Of a stretch of DNA of 64,000 nucleotides, positions 53,724-63,896 are shown piece after piece (position 1 is the stretch's first letter; each line of letters begins with the position of its first letter). The stretch covers positions 2,790,001 to 2,854,000 of the forward strand of contig NZ_AP019547.1 in assembly GCF_013168275.1 (NCBI RefSeq), read 5' to 3'. A program made the translations under genes and the position numbers. This DNA comes from Candidatus Nitrotoga sp. AM1P (GTDB lineage Bacteria > Pseudomonadota > Gammaproteobacteria > Burkholderiales > Gallionellaceae). The notes beneath the pieces were generated by a model. The model ran no database searches and was not told the DNA's origin. It saw only the letters and a program-made list of their open reading frames with translations.

Positions 53724-54658
53724 GATCGTCGCTGTGGGAGCAGGAAAGGCTGGGAGCCAAGCCGATCTATAAGTGGAACGATGCAGTTGTGAAGTATCTG
53801 AGCGAGACGAAACACAAGGCTTCGCAAATCAGCGACATTTTTCATTTGCGCTGGCTGGGTCAACATCTCAACGGCATCGCGTTGCATGCAATCAAGCGGG
53901 AATTGCTGGATAAAATTTCTGCCGCGAAACAGGCTGAGGGTGTTGCAAACTCGACGGTCAATCGTATGCAGGAAGTTGTTCGGGCAATTCTTCGAAAAGC
54001 CTGCAATGAATGGGAATGGCTGGATCGTGTTCCGGTGGTGCGTATGCTGTCGGAACCGACCAAGCGAGTGCGGTGGATAACAAGGGATGAGGCTGATACG
54101 CTGATTGCCGAATTACCTCCGCACCTGGCTGATATGGTGCGCTTCAGTTTGGAAACAGGCTTGCGGCGTTCTAATGTTACTGGCCTGCAATGGTCACAGG
54201 TGGATTTAGTGCGCAGAACGGCATGGATTCATCCAGATCAGGCCAAGGCCAGAAAAGCGATTCCCGTCCCATTGTCGAACGTAGCGGTTGAAGTGCTGCG
54301 CAAACAGATCGGAAGGCATTCAGAGAACGTGTTTACCTTCAATGGCAAGCCTGTGCATCAAGTGAACACAAAAGCGTGGCACAAAGCGTTAGAGCGGGTT
54401 GGCATCGAGAATTTCCGCTGGCATGATCTCAGGCACACATGGGCAAGCTGGCACATTCAAGAAGGCACCCCGTTGCACGTACTGCAAGAGTTGGGCGGAT
54501 GGTCAACACCGGAGATGGTTCAGAAGTATGCGCACCTCTCTAGTGAGCATTTGGCGCAGTGGGTGGATCGTAGGTCAGTGGTTTTGGCTGAAAACTCACC
54601 GGAAGTGGTACGTTTTTTACTACAGGAAAATAACAAAGGGCTAAGCATTTCTGCCTAA
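53597..54658 (+). CDS. Tyrosine recombinase/integrase of the tRNA-Arg island
   Basis: 353 residues with the catalytic set: Arg in ETGLRRSNVTGLQW, HDLRHTWASW, and GGWSTPEMVQKYAHLS with the nucleophile Tyr. The N-terminal part (about 1-65) is an arm-type domain. GGAG lies 8 bases before the ATG. It ends 14 bases from the tRNA-Arg 3' end, the usual place for the enzyme that integrated the island there. Confidence 0.93.
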   Translation: MSLYKREDSSIWWVRFTHKGNRIQQSSGTPVREKAEEYEAKLRSSLWEQERLGAKPIYKWNDAVVKYLSETKHKASQISDIFHLRWLGQHLNGIALHAIKRELLDKISAAKQAEGVANSTVNRMQEVVRAILRKACNEWEWLDRVPVVRMLSEPTKRVRWITRDEADTLIAELPPHLADMVRFSLETGLRRSNVTGLQWSQVDLVRRTAWIHPDQAKARKAIPVPLSNVAVEVLRKQIGRHSENVFTFNGKPVHQVNTKAWHKALERVGIENFRWHDLRHTWASWHIQEGTPLHVLQELGGWSTPEMVQKYAHLSSEHLAQWVDRRSVVLAENSPEVVRFLLQENNKGLSISA

Positions 54659-54671
54659 CCCTTTGATTTAC

Positions 54672-54748
54672 TGGTGCGCCCGGAGCGATTCGAACGCCCG
54701 ACCCCTTGGTTCGTAGCCAAGTACTCTATCCATCTGAGCTACGGGCGC
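54672..54748 (-). tRNA. tRNA-Arg (ACG)
   Basis: A 77-base cloverleaf with encoded CCA. The anticodon loop CTACGAA gives ACG (read as ICG). The acceptor GCGCCCG pairs with CGGGCGC. The anticodon region (54700-54716) is the island attachment site; the 3' half was probably supplied by the island. Confidence 0.96.
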
Positions 54749-54775
54749 AAAACTGTTTTTTTAAAACTGTTGCTG

Positions 54776-54868
54776 TGGCGGAGAGAGAGGGATTCGAACC
54801 CTCGGTAAGGCTATAAACCCTACGCTCCCTTAGCAGGGGAGTACCTTCGACCACTCGGCCATCTCTCC
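54776..54868 (-). tRNA. tRNA-Ser (GCU)
   Basis: A 93-base cloverleaf with a long variable arm and encoded CCA. The anticodon loop CTGCTAA gives GCU. The acceptor GGAGAGA pairs with TCTCTCC. It lies 27 bases upstream of tRNA-Arg in the same direction, probably one transcript. Confidence 0.96.
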
Positions 54869-54927
54869 TAAAGGCCGCGTAGATTACCTTAACCCACACA
54901 AAAGGTCAAACTACAGCCTCTTCCAAT

Positions 54928-56048
54928 GTTAGCGCAAAGTAGTAATGTCCCCTTTCTCCCAAATAGAAATGTCCCCTTGAGTTTGCGTTGAGTAAGCTCA
55001 GTGCCCGATTAAAACCATAGCGGCGGACACTTTGGAATGGACATGATGATGAGTCAAAAGGAAGCGAAACGTGGGCAGGTAATGGAGTTGCTGTTGGCAG
55101 GTAAAGTCGACCAAAAGGAAGCTGGCAAAATGCTGGCTGTCAGTGTGCGTCAAATCAAGCGTATCTTGCGACGTTACCGTACCTTAGGCTTGCCGGGGCT
55201 CATCAGCAAGAAGCGCGGACGAGTCTCGAATCGGCGGGGGCATGATCATATCGTGGCGCACGGGCTGCCTGTGGCGCTCTACAGCGACAAACACAGCATC
55301 TTCCGCATCAATGCCAAAGGGGCTGCCCCGGAGTCTGGAACACAGTTTGGGCGGGCGACACGGGAACTGGGAATTGAGTGCATTCATGCCAACAGCCCGC
55401 AAGCGAAGAGGCGCGTGGAACGTGCCAACCAGACATTGCAAGACAGGTTGCCCAAGGAAATGAGGCTGGCCGGAATATCTGACATCGCCGGTGCGAACAA
55501 TTGGTTGCCCGGCTTTGTTGCCAGTTTCAACCGGCGCTTTGCGGTGATACCGAAAGATGCGGTTGATGCACACATCGCCTACCCAGGTAGCGCAGATGAA
55601 CTCACGAATATCCTGTCCGTACAGATCGCCAAAACGCTGTCAAAGAACCTCTCGTTCCAGCATGAATGCAATCTGATACAAGCAAAAATCAGCGGAACCG
55701 GATTGGTCATGCGAGGTGCCAAAGTAACCCTGCACGATCACTTTGACGGAACACGGGTGTTACGCTGGAGAAATCGAAAATACACCTATACGACACTCAC
55801 AAAAGCACAAAGAAAAACAGCAGAAGCGGATGGTAAAACAATCAATGCGCGGGTAGAAGAAGCGATCGTAAAGCGTTGTACAACAGACATCAAGAGGCAA
55901 AAACCAGCAGCGGGTCACCCTTGGAGAAAAATGCACGTCGGCAAGTCCGCCCCCGATAGCAAAACCGTTATCCAATAACACCGATGACGAAGGGAGAAAG
56001 GGACACTTCTACTTTGCAGGCGAGGGGACATTTCTATTTAGCGTTGAC
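54928..56048 (+). mobile_element. ISNCY-type insertion sequence, internally deleted
   Basis: About 1.1 kb with imperfect 26-bp terminal inverted repeats (54928-54953 and 56023-56048, sharing ATGTCCCCT). Further inner copies lie at 54961-54977 and 55992-56017. The transposase gene is internally deleted, so movement would need an enzyme supplied in trans. Confidence 0.75.
55037..55978 (+). pseudogene. ISNCY transposase with in-frame deletion
   Basis: The 313-codon frame joins an N-terminal HTH (QKEAGKMLAVSVRQIKRILRRY) directly to the second half of the catalytic domain (GLPVALYSDKHSIFRIN, then QAKRRVERANQTLQDRLPKEMR). Intact relatives have a further stretch, estimated at over 100 residues, between these that includes the first catalytic Asp. 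The Glu in RVERANQ remains. The frame is open throughout, yet the enzyme should be inactive. Confidence 0.8.
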
Positions 56049-56413
56049 ACCTGCTTTTTATCGTTGACACGGTTGCTAAAATATAACGAACAAACAATAC
56101 CGCTCATACTTAAAGTTTGTGCATCGCCGATTAGCAATACTGGTTGCAATTCGTGTGTAATGTCCAAGGAGTGTATTCTGGACGTTAAGGATCAAAGTTT
56201 TGATACAATCAAGAAAGTTTTTGCATAGCTGTCATAGTGATGCGAAAGTGGAGTCATAAGTCAAAAAAATATCCATAAATCAATATTATAAAATGTTAAA
56301 TGGTGGTAGCCATGTTAATCCTTACACTCGTGGAAACAGATTCAGGTTATACCGCAGTTCATATTGGGCTTGCGACGGTCTGAGTGAATAGATCCGTATT
56401 TCCCCTTCAAGCA
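56049..56413. other. Intergenic region before ispD
   Basis: About 365 bases, AT-rich, with no supported gene. It must hold the ispD promoter; I see no unambiguous -35/-10 pair or RNA structure. Confidence 0.55.
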
Positions 56414-57094
56414 ATGTCTGAAATTTTCGCACTCGTCCCCGCCGCTGGTTGTGGTTCTCGCATGGGTAGTGAGTTACCAAAACAATATCTACAGCTGGCC
56501 GGGCAGCCGATGATTTATCACGCACTTTTAACGTTGTGTGCCAGCTCGGACGTCAAGACTATCTTTGTAGTGCTCGCGCCGGATGACATGTATTGGCATG
56601 GTTATGACTGGTCGCTATTCGGAGATAAGTTGCAGCCGCTATTTTGTGGTGGCGCAACGCGCGCGGAAAGCGTGCTGAATGGACTAATGGCCGCGGAACT
56701 TGAACTCGACGACTGGTTGCTGGTACATGATGCTGCACGGCCTTGTTTGAGCCATAAGCAGCTTGCACGCTTGATTGAAGTATTGCGCGACGATGAGGTT
56801 GGCGGCATTCTTGCGGTGCCGGTGGCGGATACTTTGAAGAGAGCCGATGCTGAATGCCGAATTGTGCATACCGAGAGTCGTGAGGGAGTATGGCAGGCGC
56901 AGACTCCGCAGATGTTTCGCACTGGGCTGTTGTTGCAGGCGCTGCGAGTTGCCCCGAATGTAACGGATGATGCCTCCGCAGTCGAGGCGCTGGGGTTTCA
57001 TCCCAAGCTCGTGACAAGCAGTTCCAGTAATTTCAAGGTAACTTATCCGCAAGATATTGAGTTAGCGGAATTGCTTTTAACTAAAAGAAAATAA
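56414..57094 (+). CDS. ispD: MEP cytidylyltransferase IspD
   Basis: 2-C-methyl-D-erythritol 4-phosphate cytidylyltransferase of the MEP isoprenoid pathway, 226 residues. It has the nucleotide-binding signature [18 protein letters not shown] at the N-terminus and [12 protein letters not shown] in the middle. The ATG at 56414 puts this motif at the usual distance; the frame is open to 56384. It precedes ispF by 2 bases. Confidence 0.94.
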   Translation: MSEIFALVPAAGCGSRMGSELPKQYLQLAGQPMIYHALLTLCASSDVKTIFVVLAPDDMYWHGYDWSLFGDKLQPLFCGGATRAESVLNGLMAAELELDDWLLVHDAARPCLSHKQLARLIEVLRDDEVGGILAVPVADTLKRADAECRIVHTESREGVWQAQTPQMFRTGLLLQALRVAPNVTDDASAVEALGFHPKLVTSSSSNFKVTYPQDIELAELLLTKRK

Positions 57095-57096
57095 AT

Positions 57097-57567
57097 ATGA
57101 GAATCGGACAGGGTTTTGACGTTCATCAATTGGTTAAGGGGCGCAAGTTAATTATTGGTGGCGTGGAGATATTTTATGACAAGGGGCTGCTTGGCCATTC
57201 CGATGCTGACGTGCTGTTGCACGCTATCTGTGATGCCCTGCTGGGGGCGGCAGCCCTGGGTGATATCGGACGTCACTTTTCAGATACCGATGCAAAGTTT
57301 AAAAATATGGATAGCCGTATTTTATTGCGCGAAGTAGCGCGTATGGTGACCAATGCGGGCTTCCGCATAGGCAATTTGGATGCCACTATCATTGCACAAG
57401 CACCCAAGATGGCACCGCATATTCCGCGCATGGTAGAAAATATTGCCGCTGATTTAGGCGTAGCTGTAAATGCTGTAAATGTGAAAGCGACCACCACTGA
57501 GAGGTTGGGCTTTAGCGGGCGCGGGGAAGGCATCGCGGCGCAGGCCGTCGCGCTATTGTTAGTTTGA
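57097..57567 (+). CDS. ispF: MECDP synthase IspF
   Basis: 2-C-methyl-D-erythritol 2,4-cyclodiphosphate synthase, 156 residues (normal). It has the zinc-site motif GFDVHQ (7-12), [18 protein letters not shown] and the C-terminal [19 protein letters not shown]. Cytoplasmic trimer in the MEP pathway, in operon with ispD. Confidence 0.95.
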   Translation: MRIGQGFDVHQLVKGRKLIIGGVEIFYDKGLLGHSDADVLLHAICDALLGAAALGDIGRHFSDTDAKFKNMDSRILLREVARMVTNAGFRIGNLDATIIAQAPKMAPHIPRMVENIAADLGVAVNAVNVKATTTERLGFSGRGEGIAAQAVALLLV

Positions 57568-57666
57568 ATCAACATAAATTATGACTATGCCATTTCATCA
57601 TTTTAATTTTTACCAATTAAATTTGAATGAGAAAGAACATATTATCCAATGGACTAATTTTTAATA

Positions 57667-58341
57667 ATGATGCGTATATTAGCGCTGGAAACGTCCACTG
57701 AATACTGCTCCGTTGCGCTATGGCAGGACGGCAATGTCGTCACTCGGTGCGAGCTGGTTGGGCAGCGCCATTCCGAATTGCTGATAGGGATACTGGATAG
57801 TTTATTGCATGAAGCGGGCGTTAAAATTTCGGAATTAGATGGCATTGCATTTGGCGCTGGGCCGGGTTCATTCACCGGTGTGCGTATCGCTTGCGGGGTG
57901 ACGCAAGGATTGGCGCTGGGAGCGGATTTGCCGGTGGTGGGAGTGTGTACGCTACAAGCATTAGCGCAAGCCGCTGGCCACGATAAAGTGATCACTGCAT
58001 TGGATGCACGCATGGGCGAGATTTATCATGCTGTATATGAAAAACGGGCGGGGTCATGGGTGGCGGTTTGCGAGCCGAATTTGTGTTTGCCGCAACAGGC
58101 TCCACAGGTTCAAGGCTCTGGATGGTTTGGCACAGGCAGTGGTTTTGCCATGTATGGTGCTGTATTGGGTAATCGTTATGCCGGGCAAATTTCTGGCAGC
58201 GATATTCAGGCCGTGCCACAGGCCAGCGCCATTGCAGAATTTGCCGCGCCATTATTTGCTGCTGGTCAAGGCATGGACGCGGCGCAAGCCATGCCCTTTT
58301 ATTTACGCGACAAGGTGGCGTTGAAAACCAGCGAGCGATGA
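57667..58341 (+). CDS. tsaB: tRNA t6A synthesis protein TsaB
   Basis: 224-residue ASKHA-fold protein partnering TsaD in threonylcarbamoyladenosine synthesis on ANN-decoding tRNAs. Motifs are ILALETSTEYCSVAL and GAGPGSFTGVRIACGV. A second Met follows the first, so the start may be one codon later. The stop overlaps rimI (ATGA). Confidence 0.93.
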   Translation: MMRILALETSTEYCSVALWQDGNVVTRCELVGQRHSELLIGILDSLLHEAGVKISELDGIAFGAGPGSFTGVRIACGVTQGLALGADLPVVGVCTLQALAQAAGHDKVITALDARMGEIYHAVYEKRAGSWVAVCEPNLCLPQQAPQVQGSGWFGTGSGFAMYGAVLGNRYAGQISGSDIQAVPQASAIAEFAAPLFAAGQGMDAAQAMPFYLRDKVALKTSER

Positions 58342-58802
58342 ATTTTTCCCCATTGCATACCCACACCGTCTTGCGTGATATGAATCTAGCAGACGTGGCC
58401 GAGATAGTGTGCATTGAGCAACGCGTGCATGCTTGTCCGTGGTCTAGCGGGAATTTTACCGATGCGCTTAAAAGTAAGTATGTATGCAAGGTGTATGAAG
58501 CAGAGGGTGAGATATTAGGCTATGTTGTGTTTATGTTTGCAGTAGATGAAGTTCACTTGCTTAATATCAGCATCGTTGCCGAATATCAACGCAAGGGGCT
58601 GGGCCGTAGGCTGTTAGGTGCAACCATAGAAATGGCACGCGGTTGTAGCATGCGGCGCATGTTGCTGGAGGTGCGTCATTCCAACGCGGCTGCGCTGGGG
58701 CTGTATCGTGATGTCGGGTTTCGTCAAATTGGCCTGCGTCATGGCTATTATTCAGCAGGTAATGAGCGTGAAGACGGAATTGTGATGGAATATTTACTGT
58801 GA
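58338..58802 (+). CDS. rimI: Ribosomal protein N-acetyltransferase RimI
   Basis: A 154-residue GNAT acetyltransferase, RimI type, which acetylates the N-terminus of ribosomal protein S18. It has the acetyl-CoA motif AEYQRKGLGRRLL and VRHSNAAALGLYRDVGF. It overlaps tsaB upstream and the UDG gene downstream by 4 bases each. Confidence 0.93.
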   Translation: MNFSPLHTHTVLRDMNLADVAEIVCIEQRVHACPWSSGNFTDALKSKYVCKVYEAEGEILGYVVFMFAVDEVHLLNISIVAEYQRKGLGRRLLGATIEMARGCSMRRMLLEVRHSNAAALGLYRDVGFRQIGLRHGYYSAGNEREDGIVMEYLL

Positions 58803-59548
58803 ATCGAGAAGAAGCAATACTACGTGAGCTTAATCTCTATCCGCTGTGGCAACGGCGCGAACAAGCACAGTCTGTACTAGAGCAAGTAACAGCAGTTGTT
58901 CAACCGGTTACAGAGCAAATAACTAGCAAGATTGTCGTGGAAAAAGTAGACATGCAGAATCTGGACAGTTACGACTGGCCCAAGTTACAAGCATTGGTAA
59001 AAAATTGCACGGCGTGCACGCTGCGGGCGAGTTGTACACAGACGGTTTTTGGTATGGGTGATGTGCGGGCAGATTGGTTGTTCGTGGGCGAATGGCCGGG
59101 CGCGGACGAAGACATTCAAGGTGAGCCATTTGTGGGGCAATCCGGCAAGTTGCTAGATAATATGCTGGCCGCAATTAAGTTGAAGCGCGGTCACAATGTT
59201 TATATTACCAACATCGTTAAATGCTACCCACCCGGTAATCGCACGCCAGAAGCCAATGAGATTGCTCAATGTGTGCCTTACCTGGACCGCCAGATTCAAC
59301 TCATCCAGCCCAAGCTGATCGTGGCTCTGGGTGAAACCGCCGCATTATTATTGGGGCATGGTGCCATGCTGTCAGGTGTGCGCGGCAAACTGCACGACTA
59401 TCGCGGCTCATCCTCTTATTCTTTGGTGAAAGGTATCCCACTCATCATCACATACCATCCGACCTATCTGCTGCACACCCCGCTGAAAAAAACCGAAGCA
59501 TGGGACGATCTGTGCCTGGCAGTTGCTACGATGCAGGGGTTGGTTTGA
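58799..59548 (+). CDS. Family 4 uracil-DNA glycosylase
   Basis: 249 residues starting with GTG (GTGA overlap with rimI). A variable N-terminal region (about 1-65) is followed by the [4Fe-4S] UDG domain: NCTACTLRASC (cluster Cys), GEWPGADEDIQGEPFVGQSG (motif A), TNIVKCYPPGNRTP and the TYHPTYLL motif. It removes uracil from DNA. The tsaB-rimI-UDG order is common in betaproteobacteria. Confidence 0.93.
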   Translation: MNREEAILRELNLYPLWQRREQAQSVLEQVTAVVQPVTEQITSKIVVEKVDMQNLDSYDWPKLQALVKNCTACTLRASCTQTVFGMGDVRADWLFVGEWPGADEDIQGEPFVGQSGKLLDNMLAAIKLKRGHNVYITNIVKCYPPGNRTPEANEIAQCVPYLDRQIQLIQPKLIVALGETAALLLGHGAMLSGVRGKLHDYRGSSSYSLVKGIPLIITYHPTYLLHTPLKKTEAWDDLCLAVATMQGLV

Positions 59549-59558
59549 AATTTAAAGA

Positions 59559-60797
59559 CTACATTTGTCCCCTATCTTGATCATGACTATGCTTTTTATA
59601 TAGTACCGTCATGATGCCTGCGAGCAATAGGCCGAATACTAAAGTAATCGTGTAAATGCTTAATTCCAATTTTTGCATTAAGGCAAACAATGCGAGCATG
59701 GCGAAAATACTGATGTTCTCATTAAAATTTTGTACAGCGATTGATCTGCCGGCACCCATAAGCAAGTGGCCGCGATGCTGTAGGAGGGCATTCATAGGTA
59801 CCAAGAGATAGCCACCCATTGCGCCAATAATGATGAGCAGTGCAATGGCAAGGGGTGTGCTGGTAACCGGGATCATGGCCAGTACCATTAGCCCCATGGC
59901 GATGCCTACTGGCAATACTTTCACCGAGTGTTCCAGTTTGACGTATTTAGCCGCTAGTACAGACCCGATAGCGATGCCAATGGCGACCCAAGCGGTGAGC
60001 TTGGCGGCTTCGCCCATATCATAGTGAAGTACGGTGACAGCCCATGCCAATACGATTAAACGTAATGTGGCGCCTGCTCCCCAGAAAAGTGTGGTGACAC
60101 TCAGTGATACTTGCCCTAGCGGGTCTTTCCATAGCAGTTTGAAACAATGCGCGAATTCACCTACCAAGAACCCTGGGTTGCGGCTTAATGGCTTGTGCTC
60201 GATTGGGACGCGCGGGATGTAGAGATTGAACAACGCTGCGATGAGATAAATAACAGTGATGATGGAGATAGCCAGTTCCGGCGCTGAGTCAATGCCGGTT
60301 TCTATTATTGGTACGTCCCACCATTGCAGCATTTGGCCTGAAATATTTGGGCCGATGAGTATCCCACCCACTACTGCGCCAAGTACGATGGCGGCAACAG
60401 TCAATCCTTCTATCCAACTATTTGCCAGTACTAATTTGTCGGACGGTAAGTATTCGGTAAGGATACCGTATTTTGCCGGGGAGTAAGCCGCCGCGCCCAA
60501 ACCCGCCACTGCATAGGCGAGGAGTGGGTTTACCCCGACCAGCATCGCAATACAGCCGAACAGCTTGATGCTGTTACTGATGAACATCACGCGACCCTTG
60601 GGCAGCGAATCAGCGAAGGCGCCTACAAAAGGCGCCAGCACGATATAGGACACCACAAATGCTGCTTGCAGTATCGGAGTATGCCATTCTGGCGCATGTA
60701 CTTCGTGAAGTAATGCGATGGCGGCAAAGAGTAGAGCGTTGTCTGCGAGTGCGGAAAAGAACTGCGCCGCAAGTATTATATAAAATCCGCGATTCAT
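59559..60797 (-). CDS. lplT: Lysophospholipid transporter LplT
   Basis: A 412-residue MFS protein with about 12 membrane segments. The N-terminus MNRGFYIILAAQFFSALADNALLFAAIALL is typical of LplT, which flips lysophospholipids across the inner membrane. The ATG at 60797 is chosen; a TTG four codons earlier extends the frame. There is no adjacent aas acyltransferase gene. It ends 10 bases from the convergent UDG gene and is divergent from alr. Confidence 0.88.
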   Translation of the reverse strand: MNRGFYIILAAQFFSALADNALLFAAIALLHEVHAPEWHTPILQAAFVVSYIVLAPFVGAFADSLPKGRVMFISNSIKLFGCIAMLVGVNPLLAYAVAGLGAAAYSPAKYGILTEYLPSDKLVLANSWIEGLTVAAIVLGAVVGGILIGPNISGQMLQWWDVPIIETGIDSAPELAISIITVIYLIAALFNLYIPRVPIEHKPLSRNPGFLVGEFAHCFKLLWKDPLGQVSLSVTTLFWGAGATLRLIVLAWAVTVLHYDMGEAAKLTAWVAIGIAIGSVLAAKYVKLEHSVKVLPVGIAMGLMVLAMIPVTSTPLAIALLIIIGAMGGYLLVPMNALLQHRGHLLMGAGRSIAVQNFNENISIFAMLALFALMQKLELSIYTITLVFGLLLAGIMTVLYKKHSHDQDRGQM

Positions 60798-60893
60798 TGG
60801 GAGGCGCAATTTTTAAGAGCGCGTTTTATATCACGAAAATAGGATGCCTGCTATCATTAACAGCAACCTACTTTATCCTCAAATCTTGCATTC

Positions 60894-61958
60894 ATGCCCC
60901 GTCCGATCCAAGCCCGCATTGATCTTTCCGCGTTAGAGTGCAACCTGCAAGTCGTACGTCGCGCGAGCAGCGCGCGCATTATGGCGGTGATCAAGGCCGA
61001 TGCGTATGGTCATGGTTTATTACGTGCCGCTGAAGCGCTGAATGAGGCGGAAGGTTTCGCACTGCTGGATATCCGTGATGCGATATGCCTGCGCGATGCG
61101 GGGTTCAGTCAGACTATCCTGCTGCTGGAGGGATTTTTTACTCCGGACGATTTGCCGCTGGTGGCCGAATATGACCTTGCCTGTGTGATTCACAACCAGC
61201 AACAGATCGATATGCTGGACGCCTATCCGAGTCGTGGCAGCTTGGAGGTTTGGTTCAAGGTCGGCAGCGGTATGAACCGCTTAGGCTTTGCTCCAGACAA
61301 GGTTTCCGCTGCGCTGGAAAGACTCAAGGCTCACCCTGCCGTACGCGACATCACGTTGATGACGCATTTTGCCCATGCGGATGAATCGACAGGGGTGGCT
61401 GCACAATTGGACGTGTTTAATGAACTGGCCGCTCCGTACCGAATGCCCCGCTCGCTGGCTAACTCTGCCGCTCTGTTGCGTTATCCGGCAACCCATGCTG
61501 ATTGGGTGCGTCCCGGTATCATGCTGTATGGTGCATCGCCGTTCGTGGAAATCAGCGCGCAACAACTCGGCTTGCAGCCAGTGATGACACTGCAAAGCCG
61601 CATCATTGCGGTGCAAGAGTTGCGTGCGGGCGAAACTATCGGTTATGGCGGGTTATTCCGCGCCGAGGCTCCCATGCGCGTTGGCGTGGTCGCCTGCGGC
61701 TATGCAGACGGTTACCCGCGTCATGCTCCAACAGGTACTCCAGTACTGATAGACGGCCAGCGTACTCGCACCTTGGGACGCATTTCGATGGATATGCTGA
61801 CTGTGGATTTAAGTGCATTGTCGGCTGCAGATGTAGGCAGTAGCGTCACGTTATGGGGAGAGGGGTTGCCGGTGGAACAGGTAGCTCATGTGGCAGGTAC
61901 TATCAGCTATGAGCTGCTGTGCGCGCTGACCGCACGCGTACCGATTGTGGCTAATTAA
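60894..61958 (+). CDS. alr: Alanine racemase
   Basis: A 354-residue PLP enzyme making D-Ala for peptidoglycan. PLP-binding Lys in MAVIKADAYGHG (about 31-42), KVGSGMNRLGF, and the catalytic Tyr in GETIGYGGLFRAE. The start codon lies at the domain start (MPRPIQARIDLSAL). It is divergent from lplT, with 96 bases for both promoters. Confidence 0.95.
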   Translation: MPRPIQARIDLSALECNLQVVRRASSARIMAVIKADAYGHGLLRAAEALNEAEGFALLDIRDAICLRDAGFSQTILLLEGFFTPDDLPLVAEYDLACVIHNQQQIDMLDAYPSRGSLEVWFKVGSGMNRLGFAPDKVSAALERLKAHPAVRDITLMTHFAHADESTGVAAQLDVFNELAAPYRMPRSLANSAALLRYPATHADWVRPGIMLYGASPFVEISAQQLGLQPVMTLQSRIIAVQELRAGETIGYGGLFRAEAPMRVGVVACGYADGYPRHAPTGTPVLIDGQRTRTLGRISMDMLTVDLSALSAADVGSSVTLWGEGLPVEQVAHVAGTISYELLCALTARVPIVAN

Positions 61959-62307
61959 ATTGGTCTCGGGAACAAAGCAAGAATAGCGTCCGTTCGCAGT
62001 AACTAACGAAAAATAAATGGTAATGACGACAATTAGCTTGACTATTAAATAGGACTCCTATATTATTTATATAATATGACTGTTCCTATACAAATTTCAT
62101 ATACCAAAATGTTTTTGATTTTTTTAATCAATGACTTGACTGCAAACCATACATATTTCCATTGGTCTTTTCCACCAATATCAAAGAGAAGTAACTAATC
62201 ACTATGGATTCAGCTTGGATATTTGGTTCTGGCACTGTCCATTAAGGTTAATTTTCTTACCTTCCAAATCAGTACATATAAATTGAGGGAATTTTTTAAG
62301 GAACAAA
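61959..62307. other. AT-rich intergenic region
   Basis: About 350 bases between alr and the broken subtilase gene, distinctly AT-rich compared with alr. No gene or structured RNA seen. Confidence 0.55.
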
Positions 62308-63775
62308 ATTATTCAAATCACAATCTGCATGTTCTGCATTGTTCTTAGCTCGGAAATATTTGCAAAGGAAATACAAAATACGAATTCATCATTTATCAAA
62401 GATGACCAAGGAAAAATACTCTATATTATTGATCTGATTGATAATGCAACTTTAGAATATTCTGAAAAAGAGATTATTCCAGGAAATTTGGATGATAAAG
62501 ATGGATTGCCCAAGTGGCATAAGCCTGAAATGCGTCGCTTGGCGCGACATGTCCAAGCAATTCGATTTCATTCCAGTAAATATCGCAAGTTGGGTCGGAA
62601 ACACCATTATTGCTTTTTTTAACACCACATCAAGTAGCAGAATTGCAAAAGGACAGTCGCGTGGCTCTCATTACACAAGACTCCATTGTGGACATGAGCA
62701 GTGGCTGGGTGGATAGTACAATAGGCGATGAAACAACGTCTTGGGGCGTGATTGCTGTCGGTGGAGGAATGCAAATAAATCACTCAGGAACAGGTGTCAC
62801 CGTCTATGTTCTAGATACTGGAGTCGGTTACCATGCTGATCTTGGCGGGTTTAATTCGTCTCAGGTCCAGCGTTTCAATCCTAATTTTTACATATCGAAC
62901 CATGTTAAGTACCCTGCTAATACCGTGGGTTGTTATGCTCACGCTACTCATGTGGCGGGTATCATTGGCGCACAGACAAATGGTATTGGTACTAAAGGAA
63001 TAAACCCTGGGGTACCAATTGTGTCGGTAGGGACAAGAACATCCCCCAACGGGAATCCTAATCTTTGTTCAGGTGGTGACACAATCGATAGTTATGTTAT
63101 TGCTGGAATGGATTTAATTATGCAAAAAATTGCTACCTCTACTTCAGGTAAGCCCGGAATTGTAAACATTTCAATGAATAATTCGATGGGTTTATATAAA
63201 TATGGCCAAACTCTTGGCAATAAATTATTTGTCCTTTCTCAGCCTGGGCTAAAATATATTAACGGACAGCTCACCGCTTATTCAGGAGCTTTCGTTGCTC
63301 AGTCAGCGGGCAAGAACTATCAGGATGCATGCAACTTCGCTTTCGATGGCTTTAATCATCAAGGTGCTAATATTTATGATGGCATTATGGTAGTCGGTGC
63401 CATCATGAGTAATGGGTTTCCAGTACAGAAACCCGTGAGTGGGAATGGATTCATTAATTTTCCTTATGCAGGGGACGGAGCGGGATCGAACTATGGTCGG
63501 TGCGTCGATGTGTGGGCTCCGGGGAATATAATCAAGTCAACTTGGGCGAGTACTGTTTCTCCTTACACCCAGTTATCGAATGTTCCCTACAATAATTACG
63601 TTAACCTTTCAGGTACGTCAATGGCGGCACCACATATTGCGGGGTGGCAGCCTATCTTGCCGAAACTCTGAATCTCATAACTCCACAACAAATTGAAGCT
63701 GCCGTGAGAGCTCATTTTATTTGGTTAGGTAACTATGATACTGATTGGTATCCAGTGAATATGCCTGTTTTGTAA
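62308..63775 (+). pseudogene. Secreted S8 (subtilisin-like) peptidase, three frameshifts
   Basis: The catalytic triad is present: Asp in VYVLDTGVGYH, His in HATHVAGIIGA, Ser in LSGTSMAAPHIAG. The gene is read in pieces: N-terminus with signal peptide (62308-62550 frame), a short second frame (FDFIPVNIASWVGNTIIAF), the main frame from about 62620 to a stop at 63671, and the true C-terminus (VAAYLAETLNLITPQQIEAA) to TAA 63773-63775. The breaks are near 62552, in a T7 run (62614-62620, one T too many) and in a G4 run (63641-63644, one G short). The start may be ATT at 62308 (AAGGA 5 bases upstream). Probably a recent pseudogene, or sequencing error. Confidence 0.75.
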
Positions 63776-63896
63776 CATAATGTTTCATTTATTGTGCTCT
63801 TATTGTCAGTTAGTAATAATCGAGAAAGTTAATCTTGGTTATTGCTTCTTTTGACCTAATTTCAGGTGTGCAAAATCAACCCACGAGAGGTACCTT

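Larger units (their letters stand above)
43956..54716. mobile_element. Genomic island in tRNA-Arg carrying a type III R-M operon
   Basis: The ends share GACC(A/C)CTTGGTTCGTAG: 43956-43972 and, inside the tRNA-Arg anticodon region, 54700-54716 (16 of 17 identical). A tyrosine integrase ends 14 bases from the tRNA, preceded by an excisionase-like gene and a Rep protein. The cargo is the six-gene restriction operon. The island is 10.7 kb. Left of the left site, GGACTCTAATCC could be a decayed T-arm of the displaced tRNA. Confidence 0.7.
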
